A stretch of 14,291 nucleotides of DNA from Cephalothrix spiralis (lineage: Eukaryota > Nemertea > Palaeonemertea > Archinemertea > Cephalotrichidae): assembly GCA_032353305.1 (NCBI GenBank), contig JAUCNG010063331.1, positions 1 through 14,291 on the forward strand, written 5' to 3'. The position numbers were made by a program, and so were the translations under genes. The notes beneath the pieces were generated by a model. It searched no databases and had not been told where the DNA came from. It saw only the letters and a program-made list of their open reading frames with translations. Below are positions 1 through 5,665 of this stretch, one piece after another (the first letter of the stretch is position 1; every line of letters begins with the position of its first letter).

Positions 1-51
1 GTTTACTAAAGTAGACTAGGTAAATCTTATTAGTAGTTTACTATAGTAGAC
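1..51. repeat. 16-bp direct repeat, period 35, each copy an imperfect dyad
   Basis: GTTTACTAAAGTAGAC (1-16) recurs as GTTTACTATAGTAGAC (36-51) with one mismatch. The inner TACTATAGTA of the second copy is a perfect 10-bp palindrome and the first copy keeps TACT/AGTA. Because the window starts inside the first copy, further copies may lie upstream. This is the usual look of a dimeric protein-binding site, but no binder can be named. Confidence 0.6.
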
Positions 52-92
52 CAACACATCTAACATCCCCGTTCACATGTTGGAGGCCCGGG

Positions 93-116
93 GGCGTCAT
101 CATATACGTGACGTCA
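93..116. promoter_or_regulatory. CRE-like site: half-site CGTCA plus full TGACGTCA palindrome
   Basis: TGACGTCA at 109-116 is the full CRE consensus bound by CREB/ATF-type bZIP factors in animals. A CGTCA half-site sits just upstream, with ATATACG between them. Its place in the leader region would suit a promoter element. Function is inferred from the motif only. Confidence 0.4.
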
Positions 117-118
117 TA

Positions 119-148
119 CGATTTTTTTTGTTTTCTCAAAAAAAATCG
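119..148. repeat. Perfect 12-bp inverted repeat with a 6-nt loop
   Basis: CGATTTTTTTTG (119-130) and CAAAAAAAATCG (137-148) are exact reverse complements around the loop TTTTCT. In RNA this would form a 12-bp, mostly A-U hairpin. It lies directly after the CRE palindrome. Role unknown. Confidence 0.65.
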
Positions 149-238
149 AGAATTATTTTTCCCCTTTTTCTTTTCTCACTCTCAAAAGATTTTCTTTTCG
201 TCTTTTTAACAAGTTCATGAAACGGATGACCACTAGTT

Positions 239-244
239 GTAAGT
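239..244 (+). other. Candidate leader 5' splice site (GTAAGT)
   Basis: GTAAGT matches the +1 to +6 consensus of a metazoan splice donor, though the exon side (AGTT) is weak. It is the best donor-like sequence between the window start and the first ORF. If used, it would be the shared donor for the downstream acceptors. It follows two in-frame ATGs (217, 226) that would put a few leader codons in the first exon. Confidence 0.3.
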
Positions 245-345
245 TTTGTACAGTATTTTTACCATAAGACAAAGACACGACTAAGCAAATAAATCAAATC
301 AAATCGGATAACGGGGACAAATTTTAAATAAAAATATATGTAATA

Positions 346-364
346 GGTGTCCGATTGGTTTCAG
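346..364 (+). other. Candidate 3' splice site before the SGNH ORF
   Basis: The AG at 363-364 ends a short TTGGTTTCAG stretch. The pyrimidine tract is the weakest of the seven candidates. The first ATG downstream is the SGNH start at 467, about 100 nt away, and the SGNH frame is open across that interval. Confidence 0.3.
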
Positions 365-466
365 GGGTTTGCTATTTGGACGTGCCGACTATTTTGGACT
401 CATATATTAAGGTACGGGCTTATTTTAAAAATTGTTTTCCAAACCGAAACGAAAATAGTTTTAAAA

Positions 467-853
467 ATGTTGAAGGTTCTTATTATTGGCGACAGTCATA
501 TTTGTCGTTTACGAAAATACGTGTTGGAAAATAGGATTATGTACAATTTTGGTTTTGGGGAGGAAGTACAAATTATATATGTGGCTACAGGAGGGAGGAC
601 TTTAAAGAAATTTTTGAAACTTGACAGGGACGTAATCTTAAGCTCCAAACCGGACCTTATTATTGTTGGGGCAGGGTCAAACGACCTTTGTGAGGTCCGT
701 TTAAAACCAGAATCTTTAGGTTTTAATATGTTTCGATTTTTGGAAATTTTAAACCAAAGATTAAACGCAAAGGTGGTATTTTTACAACAGTTTAGACGAC
801 TATTTAAGTCAAGAGAGTACAATAACAAAATCGATATGTTAATCACAACATGA
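467..853 (+). CDS. ORF1: SGNH/GDSL-type hydrolase, N-terminal part, frame-disrupted
   Basis: The 128-codon product carries the first three SGNH blocks: GDSH with the nucleophile serine near residue 10 (VLIIGDSHICRL), a GG glycine block near residues 42-43, and GAGSND near residues 68-73 with the oxyanion-hole asparagine. SGNH enzymes are esterases or lipases acting on ester bonds of lipids or glycans; the substrate here is unknown. I start at ATG 467 because translation from it begins right at the domain; the open frame reaches back to 347 but has no ATG there. The frame ends at 853 before the last block, which appears in the -1 frame just downstream. GDSL/SGNH domains are known in ORF1 of some CR1-like non-LTR elements and in LTR elements of bdelloid rotifers, so capture by a retroelement has precedent. 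Confidence 0.75.
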   Translation: MLKVLIIGDSHICRLRKYVLENRIMYNFGFGEEVQIIYVATGGRTLKKFLKLDRDVILSSKPDLIIVGAGSNDLCEVRLKPESLGFNMFRFLEILNQRLNAKVVFLQQFRRLFKSREYNNKIDMLITT

Positions 854-1020
854 AAATTCGATTAGAGAATGTTTCATGGGGTAAGTTTTGGTACATCAAA
901 TATTTTAGTATGCACAGTTCATTATTCAGTCGAATTGATGGACTACATTTGTCCCCTATAGGATTCGAAAGATTTTATCGAAATATGCGGGACATTATTC
1001 TGATGAAGTTAGCGAAATAA
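841..1020 (+). pseudogene. Out-of-frame C-terminal part of the SGNH hydrolase (catalytic Asp-His block)
   Basis: This frame, -1 relative to ORF1, is open from 826 to the TAA at 1018-1020. It encodes DGLHLSPIG (Asp at 937, His at 946), which is the classic SGNH block V with the DxxH catalytic pair, followed by a helical tail. Together with the first three blocks in ORF1 this gives a complete SGNH set split over two frames. The most likely cause is a single-base indel between about 826 and 853, or a sequencing error. No canonical XXXYYYZ slippery heptamer sits in phase in that overlap, so programmed frameshifting is less likely. A GTAAGT donor-like hexamer lies at 881-886. Confidence 0.7.
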
Positions 1021-1057
1021 AACATACCGTTTCAATGATCTTTTATATACTAAATTT

Positions 1058-1075
1058 AATATTATTTATTCTCAG
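1058..1075 (+). other. Candidate 3' splice site before ORF2
   Basis: ATTATTTATTCTCAG, with AG at 1074-1075, is a good AT-rich metazoan acceptor. The first ATG downstream is the ORF2 start at 1124. Confidence 0.5.
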
Positions 1076-1123
1076 GTTTATTTTCATAACAAAAAAAAAT
1101 CGAATTCCATTACAAAATCGGAC

Positions 1124-1555
1124 ATGTCACTTGAATGCCAGCGATGTTACAGGGGGGCCCCATGCCGTACTTTACAGCAGTGCCTGGTGTGCATGCGATT
1201 GTTCTGCGTTCAGTGCTACAATCTCATGTACAGGCAAGGCAGCTGTTCGGAATGTCAAAATTCTTTTACCGAAGAATTTTACATTCCAGAACTACGGTAT
1301 GGTGTCCAAATGCTAGGCGGACCTGGAGACAGGAGGGAATTTATAAGTGGCCAGTGGTATAGTACCTGGGAAGAGGGGGACAATGACAGGGTTTATCTGT
1401 TAGAGCCCGTCGCCGACCCAGGAGACGTCATATACGCAACGATGACGTCAAATAGACTATACGAGGTCACTCCTTCCTGGTCGGAGATGGTCATTTCCCA
1501 TCTCCGTTTGGGAGTTGCGAACTCTATCCTTCATCTATTGTCCGCCTGGTTCTAG
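1124..1555 (+). CDS. ORF2: small C8 cross-brace zinc-finger protein (RING- or FYVE-like)
   Basis: The 143-residue product has four CxxC pairs near its start: C5/C8, C20/C23, C28/C31 and C41/C44, with an extra C14. The spacing CX2C-X11-CX2C-X4-CX2C-X9-CX2C fits a treble-clef cross-brace finger, and CLVCMRLFCVQC looks much like FYVE and RING cores. FYVE domains bind phosphatidylinositol 3-phosphate, but the basic RRHHC motif is absent, so a RING-like E3 ligase or protein-binding role is as likely. The C-terminal ~90 residues are unrecognised and end in a hydrophobic stretch (about residues 122-143) that could be amphipathic or membrane-associating. The start at 1124 is the first ATG after the acceptor at 1075. 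Overlapping frames starting at 1035 and 1135 were judged shadows, since this frame alone gives the cysteine pattern. Confidence 0.75.
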   Translation: MSLECQRCYRGAPCRTLQQCLVCMRLFCVQCYNLMYRQGSCSECQNSFTEEFYIPELRYGVQMLGGPGDRREFISGQWYSTWEEGDNDRVYLLEPVADPGDVIYATMTSNRLYEVTPSWSEMVISHLRLGVANSILHLLSAWF

Positions 1556-1646
1556 GTCACACATCAAGGGACTAGCGAAACAAAAAATAAGTACATTAGA
1601 CCGAAACAAGAATAACTTTAAAAACGACTATAAACATAAACAAAAA

Positions 1647-1664
1647 TTTTGTACCATTTTCCAG
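1647..1664 (+). other. Candidate 3' splice site before ORF3
   Basis: TTTTGTACCATTTTCCAG, with AG at 1663-1664, is a strong acceptor. ATG 1678, the ORF3 start, is 13 nt further on and is the first ATG after it. Confidence 0.6.
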
Positions 1665-1677
1665 GTGGAAATAAAAC

Positions 1678-2889
1678 ATGCAAGTACAGCCATTATTTAA
1701 ATTGGCCTGCGCCTCATATATTGATTGGGCTGTAGGGCAGGGCCAAGTCGACCAATTTGGACCCATCCTCTATGGATATAACGGGATTTTGTCAAAAAGG
1801 CTAACAATCATAAAAACCGGTTACTTAGACGAAATTCGAACAATGAAATTTAGAGTAAATTTTTGGGAACAGCTGTCGGCTCTCGTTTTCGCATATCCGA
1901 ATCTTAGGTCGTTGGAGCTTCATGGAAATCGAGTTGAGGGAGATCTTATGGGCTCCATTTCAAAAGTTATGCGGACGGAGGTTTCGTATTTTCGGAACCT
2001 TACGACGCTTGATGTGTCAGCCCACCATGTGTTGCGAACATCTAAGGCCTTCTATGTAGCAGTCATTAGAGGCGCAACACAATTGAGCAGTATAATTTGT
2101 AATGATCAGACCGCCCGGTTTATAGTTGGAAAGGCGGCACTCGAATGGGCCTACAACAATGGCGATACAACGCCTAAAACTAGGCCACTCAAACGGCTGG
2201 CGATTTTTCGATGGGACTCGATGTGTCAAACTATTCTGACACACCATTTCCCTAAGATAAATCGGTTGATGTTGAGTGAAGTATCAAGCCCATTTCATTT
2301 TTCAACTTTAAATCTCCCTCTTCTTACATATTTCATATTAGTATCATCGGTTCGAAAATCGGTGCCTTTAAATTATTTATTGCCTTTATTTGAACGACAC
2401 CACCAGATAACGGAAGTACTCTTGGGGGGCATTGTAAAAGTTAAAATTTCGGCAATCTTATTTCGGCTGCCGCGGTTACGTGATTTGACGCTTAATATGG
2501 TGCACCAGATCGGTTATCGGCGACGCCAGGTATGTGCAAGGCGCATCATTTCCCCCGGTCATCGACTTGAAACACTCCAGCTGATGATCGAACGTGGCGC
2601 ATCAGAGGCGCGATCGATAAATCGAGAACTAAGGTTCCTATATTCTCTTTTAACAAACCTCCAATGTGTACAATGCGTAAATATACCAAGTATGACGTTT
2701 GAATATTTGAGCCATTCCGAATTTAAACCTCCAAGGTTGGATCTCATTGCCATCGGCGAGGATATAGAACATGACGGATACTGTAAATATGAATCCGGAG
2801 CTTTTATTGGGGGTGCATGGCATAGGTCGATATCTCGATATCCGCTCCTGCGACATCGACATTTTAAGAGTGCGCTATTTGGTGACTAA
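1678..2889 (+). CDS. ORF3: irregular leucine-rich-repeat protein
   Basis: The 403-residue product contains repeated LxxLxLxxN-like segments: PNLRSLELHGNRV near residue 78, RNLTTLDVSAHHV near 110, INRLMLSEV near 194, LRDLTLNMV near 262 and LETLQLMIE near 298. These point to an LRR solenoid of the irregular kind seen in F-box/LRR and similar adaptor proteins, which bind partner proteins. The first ~45 residues form a Leu/Cys-rich helical segment (PLFKLACASYIDWAV) in the place where such receptors carry an F-box or BC-box, but it does not satisfy the BC-box consensus. No signal peptide or obvious membrane segment was seen. It sits between two zinc-finger ORFs, with only 24 nt from its stop to the ATG of ORF4. 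Partner and function are unknown. Confidence 0.7.
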   Translation: MQVQPLFKLACASYIDWAVGQGQVDQFGPILYGYNGILSKRLTIIKTGYLDEIRTMKFRVNFWEQLSALVFAYPNLRSLELHGNRVEGDLMGSISKVMRTEVSYFRNLTTLDVSAHHVLRTSKAFYVAVIRGATQLSSIICNDQTARFIVGKAALEWAYNNGDTTPKTRPLKRLAIFRWDSMCQTILTHHFPKINRLMLSEVSSPFHFSTLNLPLLTYFILVSSVRKSVPLNYLLPLFERHHQITEVLLGGIVKVKISAILFRLPRLRDLTLNMVHQIGYRRRQVCARRIISPGHRLETLQLMIERGASEARSINRELRFLYSLLTNLQCVQCVNIPSMTFEYLSHSEFKPPRLDLIAIGEDIEHDGYCKYESGAFIGGAWHRSISRYPLLRHRHFKSALFGD

Positions 2890-2893
2890 GAGG

Positions 2894-2912
2894 TTGTCTC
2901 AATTTATTTCAG
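2894..2912 (+). other. Candidate 3' splice site before ORF4
   Basis: TTGTCTCAATTTATTTCAG, with AG at 2911-2912, is a strong acceptor in the 24-nt gap between ORF3 and ORF4. ATG 2914 begins one base after the AG, so any 5' untranslated sequence would have to come from an upstream exon or a spliced leader. Confidence 0.65.
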
Positions 2913-2913
2913 T

Positions 2914-3831
2914 ATGATTGTGACACGAAAATGTTTGAAAGCTGGGGGTTTTAGATATGAGATTAAGAGTACGTCGTGTTCCAGGTTACAGATTCAGCCC
3001 ATTTCAGTAAATGATAATTTATCTGTATTTCCAAAAATAGTATCTTGTATTAAGCGAAGTATGGAAACACATATGCAAGATGATGACCTTCGGAAGGTCG
3101 ATTCAACCCTAGTCTTGACAGCGGTTCTGTCATTAGATTCCCCCGAAATCTTACGATATATTCTGGGGTATGTTTTGACTCTCAGGGTGGCCCCCTCGTA
3201 CCTGGTTCACTTACTAAATTATTTAGGCCCCGGAAATGAGTATGCCCAGTATGTATTAGAGTTTATAGATAGTTTGGTTTATATTCCGCCCAGCGAATCA
3301 ATGGAGCTGGTTCGCGGACGGGAAAATGGTGGTTGGGTATCACAACGGTTAAATAAAAAGGTGCGAAATTATTACAGAAAAAACGATCATTTCTGGCGGC
3401 ATCACATGAGTGGGGTAAAGTGTACGTTGTGTGACGTAGTGATCCCCGCGTATTCAAAATTTTACGGTCCAAACCCTTTTTGCATATTAATGCCCTGTTG
3501 TAAAGCAATTGTGCATACGGCGTGCTATGACAACCATATTAAATTAATTCCTAGGGAAGGGGGTACCCAACAGATCACGAAGGGATTTAGAACCATATGT
3601 AATGCGTGCGGAAATTATTTGGAAAAAGATGGATCAAATAATTGGGAAATGAACGACCATTGGTATTATCCGTTTAATCTAAATAAGCAGGTGAAAAAGT
3701 TTGAACGAAATCACCCATATATACGTAACCATTTAGATAAACAGGAAAATCAATATTATAACCATCAAATTGGTGAGGTGATAGATTGTTTGGCAGCTGG
3801 CCGTGTTAAAATATGGTCGTGGGAGAGATAA
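2914..3831 (+). CDS. ORF4: helical protein with C4HC3 RING-CH/PHD-like zinc finger
   Basis: The 305-residue product has a predicted helical N-terminal half (about residues 55-125, rich in Leu/Val/Tyr) followed by a zinc-finger domain at about 170-232. The candidate ligands are C170, C173, C190, C196, H201, C204, C229 and C232, with C195 an alternative to C196. The core CKAIVHTAC has the C-X4-H-X2-C spacing typical of PHD and RING-CH (MARCH-type) fingers, and the order C4-H-C3 fits both. RING-CH domains act as E3 ubiquitin ligases and PHD fingers read histone tails; the sequence alone does not decide. Membrane segments, usual in MARCH proteins and their viral relatives, were not seen. The C-terminal ~70 residues are basic and aromatic-rich and unrecognised. 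The start codon follows the acceptor by one base. Confidence 0.7.
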   Translation: MIVTRKCLKAGGFRYEIKSTSCSRLQIQPISVNDNLSVFPKIVSCIKRSMETHMQDDDLRKVDSTLVLTAVLSLDSPEILRYILGYVLTLRVAPSYLVHLLNYLGPGNEYAQYVLEFIDSLVYIPPSESMELVRGRENGGWVSQRLNKKVRNYYRKNDHFWRHHMSGVKCTLCDVVIPAYSKFYGPNPFCILMPCCKAIVHTACYDNHIKLIPREGGTQQITKGFRTICNACGNYLEKDGSNNWEMNDHWYYPFNLNKQVKKFERNHPYIRNHLDKQENQYYNHQIGEVIDCLAAGRVKIWSWER

Positions 3832-3920
3832 GTAATTTGCGTATTTTTTTAAAATTGTAGAATGAAAAAAAAAACAAAAACAAACAACAACAACAGAAGC
3901 AAAACGAAATCTGAAATTCA

Positions 3921-3938
3921 GTCCTTTATGTTTTTCAG
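3921..3938 (+). other. Candidate 3' splice site before ORF5 (internal to the longest open frame)
   Basis: GTCCTTTATGTTTTTCAG, with AG at 3937-3938, is a strong acceptor one base before ATG 3940. A weaker one (TTTTTTTAAAATTGTAG, AG at 3859-3860) sits just before the alternative ATG at 3862. Confidence 0.55.
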
Positions 3939-3939
3939 G

Positions 3940-4905
3940 ATGTATCCTGTTGCGTTAGTTTTCTTGGTTCGTTATTGGATCCGCTGCGTCATGACCGGAC
4001 GCGTAAATAGTCTAGGGGAGCCCCTACCCTCTTTCAAATGCGACGGTATTGTCGACGGTTTTAGGCGTTTTGGCCTGCGACGGCTAACCCTTTCGGAAAA
4101 CGAGGTTTCTTACAATCTCATGATATTGGCCTTACAATATTTTCCAAATTTACAAGAAGTTTATTTGCGCAAAAATAGAAAAATGACAAAATTAAATCTT
4201 GCAACATGTGCGTCTTTGCAAACGAGCCAGATCGCAACCGCACTCCTATATCTAAAGAGACGATGCCCGCTATTAACCGAAATAATTGTTAACGCGGATT
4301 CGGCTGATGAATTACCCCAGATTTTGATCCCTCACGTAACCACTATCCAAATGAAAGGTCATGATGCAAATCGGACGGATGTTATGCAAATCATGCCCTT
4401 TCTTCGTTTAAATTGTATGAATATCACTCAGGTGGCCCTTTATCAAATTAACGATATAAATTTATATATTTTGTTCGATACCCTTCATAATTTAAAAGAG
4501 TTAGAAATAGAAAACAAAGGTTTTGACGGAATACATCGAATGACCTTCGGAAATTGGAATGGCAAGTCAGTTTTAAAAGGGTACAAATCTCTTGATTGTT
4601 TAAAGATTACCTTAAGTCCCTGTGGGAAAGTTAGTCAAGGTTTTCAAAAATCCTTGGAAAATTTAATCATAAACCAGGTTGGCCCAAAACATGTTTGGCT
4701 AGAAGCTGGACACCTAGGGATCGATATCGAGTATATCGAAGAACATATCCCGTTTATCACTTTAATTTCGTATTTTCGGATCCCCCAAAAAGGACAATTC
4801 CGATATAACAAATTTACCTTCATCTCAAAAGTTAAGGGTCACGGACACTTAAGGGCAACTGAAAAGTTTTACTTTTTGGACATTGTGGGGCTTGAGGATA
4901 TTTAG
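3940..4905 (+). CDS. ORF5: second LRR-like protein
   Basis: The product is 321 residues from ATG 3940, or 347 from ATG 3862. I prefer 3940 because a much stronger splice acceptor ends one base before it and the extra 26 residues are low-complexity Lys/Asn/Thr coded by an A-rich run. LRR-like segments include LRRLTLSENEV, FPNLQEVYLRKNRKM, LKELEIEN, LDCLKITL and LENLIINQV, spaced as in an irregular LRR solenoid. The N-terminal segment (MYPVALVFLVRYWIRC) is strongly hydrophobic and occupies the same place as the Leu/Cys-rich helix of ORF3; a signal-anchor cannot be excluded. Function is unknown; protein binding is the general LRR role. It follows the zinc-finger ORF4 as ORF3 follows ORF2. Confidence 0.65.
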   Translation: MYPVALVFLVRYWIRCVMTGRVNSLGEPLPSFKCDGIVDGFRRFGLRRLTLSENEVSYNLMILALQYFPNLQEVYLRKNRKMTKLNLATCASLQTSQIATALLYLKRRCPLLTEIIVNADSADELPQILIPHVTTIQMKGHDANRTDVMQIMPFLRLNCMNITQVALYQINDINLYILFDTLHNLKELEIENKGFDGIHRMTFGNWNGKSVLKGYKSLDCLKITLSPCGKVSQGFQKSLENLIINQVGPKHVWLEAGHLGIDIEYIEEHIPFITLISYFRIPQKGQFRYNKFTFISKVKGHGHLRATEKFYFLDIVGLEDI

Positions 4906-5124
4906 GTTTCGAAAACTCGGACATCACGTTCTCAGACTCATTGCGTGTAAATAAGGAACGTCATTTCGTCACAGCGAATACCTTTAAAAGTTCGTAAGCA
5001 TTACTGCGATATCCACCGTATTTTCCGATAGTAGGGTCGACTAACGCTGTTCTCAGAAAATTGTAATTAAATTGGGGCTAGTCCCTTCGATTGAAGTTGT
5101 GACCTAAACTTAAAAAAAAATTTG

Positions 5125-5132
5125 TATATAAA
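5125..5132 (+). promoter_or_regulatory. TATA-like box
   Basis: TATATAAA fits the TATAWAAR consensus. A start about 25-35 nt downstream would make an mRNA leading to gag, with several short upstream ATGs before it. In an AT-rich spacer such a match can occur by chance. Confidence 0.3.
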
Positions 5133-5478
5133 TGAATTGGTATGGAATGCATGAAACGGACGTCTCATCTAGATTAATATACATCGAAGGCGACGGGATT
5201 TGGCTTGGCGCTTCCATCTAAATTCAGTTAAGTACAAACCTTCGATATTTCATTCTTAGATTGAGAAAATCCACTATAGACAAATTCTGAGGTAGGCCTA
5301 GAATTTGATATTCTAAGACGATCGGGTAGTATAAACAATGATAACAGGCGAGCGCGATAAAAGAAAAAAATTGCATATAATATACGAAAAAAAATTACGT
5401 CGTGACCACTGAATATCAACTTATTGCAGAATAAGTAAAATAAAAACGTCTTTATAATATTATGAGCCTAGCTCGTAC

Positions 5479-5495
5479 ATTTTATTTCTTTGCAG
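5479..5495 (+). other. Strong 3' splice site in the gag leader
   Basis: ATTTTATTTCTTTGCAG, with AG at 5494-5495, is a textbook pyrimidine-tract acceptor. The first ATG downstream is the gag start at 5666, so splicing here would give gag as the first ORF of its mRNA, bypassing the five upstream ORFs. Confidence 0.65.
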
Positions 5496-5534
5496 AAGGA
5501 TATACTTACATCTGTCAAATAATCTGCGTGATAG

Positions 5535-5540
5535 GTAAGC
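5535..5540 (+). other. Candidate 5' splice site between the acceptor and gag
   Basis: ATAG|GTAAGC is a good donor 39 nt after the acceptor. It could be joined to the env acceptor at 11828, as retroviruses join a pre-gag donor to a pre-env acceptor. Positions 5496-5534 would then be a mini-exon. Confidence 0.45.
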
Positions 5541-5546
5541 CAACAC

Positions 5547-5604
5547 ATTGACTGATACACTTTAATACACATTTTATTGACTGATACACACTCAAGTACA
5601 TTTT
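5547..5604. repeat. 29-bp tandem duplication in the gag leader
   Basis: ATTGACTGATACAC at 5547-5560 recurs exactly at 5576-5589, and both units end in ACATTTT, giving two diverged 29-bp copies. It lies between the donor-like site and gag. No function is evident. Confidence 0.6.
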
Positions 5605-5665
5605 GATAGGTTATTTTGAGACAGACCTATTTTCCTAAAAACATATTGATTTTATTCGCGAGAAT

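Larger units (their letters stand above)
1..466. promoter_or_regulatory. Non-coding leader or LTR-like region
   Basis: No convincing coding sequence lies here. The stretch holds a near-identical direct repeat (1-16 and 36-51), a CRE-type palindrome (109-116), a perfect 12-bp hairpin (119-148), a long pyrimidine-rich run (about 149-209), two in-frame ATGs (217, 226) opening a tiny ORF, a GTAAGT donor-like hexamer (239-244) and AATAAA at 288-293 and 327-332. This mix would fit LTR U3/R/U5 or a 5' leader, but nothing fixes the boundaries. No clear TATA box or primer-binding site was recognised. Confidence 0.35.
4906..5665. promoter_or_regulatory. 760-nt non-coding spacer between accessory block and gag
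   Basis: No supported coding sequence lies on either strand. The stretch holds a TATA-like box (5125-5132), a strong 3' splice site (AG at 5494-5495), a donor-like AG|GTAAGC (5534|5535) and a 29-bp tandem duplication (5547-5604). It could be the gag leader of a spliced mRNA, an internal promoter, or an LTR. I found no TG...CA borders, primer-binding site or copy of it elsewhere in the window, so its identity is open. Confidence 0.4.

Noticed and set aside
80-96. TGGAGGCCCGGGGG as a tRNA primer-binding site
   Set aside because: It starts with TGG, but I could not match it to a known tRNA 3' end, and it lies before CRE and hairpin elements rather than at a clear LTR border.
347-466. 5' extension of the SGNH frame beginning at a GTG
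   Set aside because: GTG is not a likely start in an animal gene; ATG 467 begins directly at the SGNH domain and is the first ATG after the candidate acceptor.
820-853. Programmed -1 frameshift in the SGNH gene
   Set aside because: No in-phase XXXYYYZ heptamer in the overlap, unlike the clear one at gag-pol; an indel or sequencing error is simpler.
1035-1316. 93-codon frame with a hydrophobic N-terminus overlapping ORF2
   Set aside because: Its start lies upstream of the splice-acceptor AG at 1075, its hydrophobic run is the AT-rich tract itself, and the rest is the ORF2 zinc finger read out of frame.
1515-1700. Short frame bridging ORF2 and ORF3
   Set aside because: No ATG start at its 5' end, low-complexity Lys/Asn content, no motif; it crosses the acceptor before ORF3.
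1690-1722. BC-box (elongin-binding) motif at the ORF3 N-terminus
   Set aside because: The Leu-to-Cys spacing is off by one from the consensus; only a general resemblance remains.
3862-3939. Longer N-terminus for ORF5
   Set aside because: The 26 extra residues are low-complexity from an A-rich run, and the stronger acceptor ends just before ATG 3940. Kept only as an alternative.
4906-5665. Reading this spacer as the 5' LTR of a smaller gag-pol-env element
   Set aside because: No TG/CA borders, primer-binding site or second copy in the window. Not excluded, since the 3' end of the element is missing.
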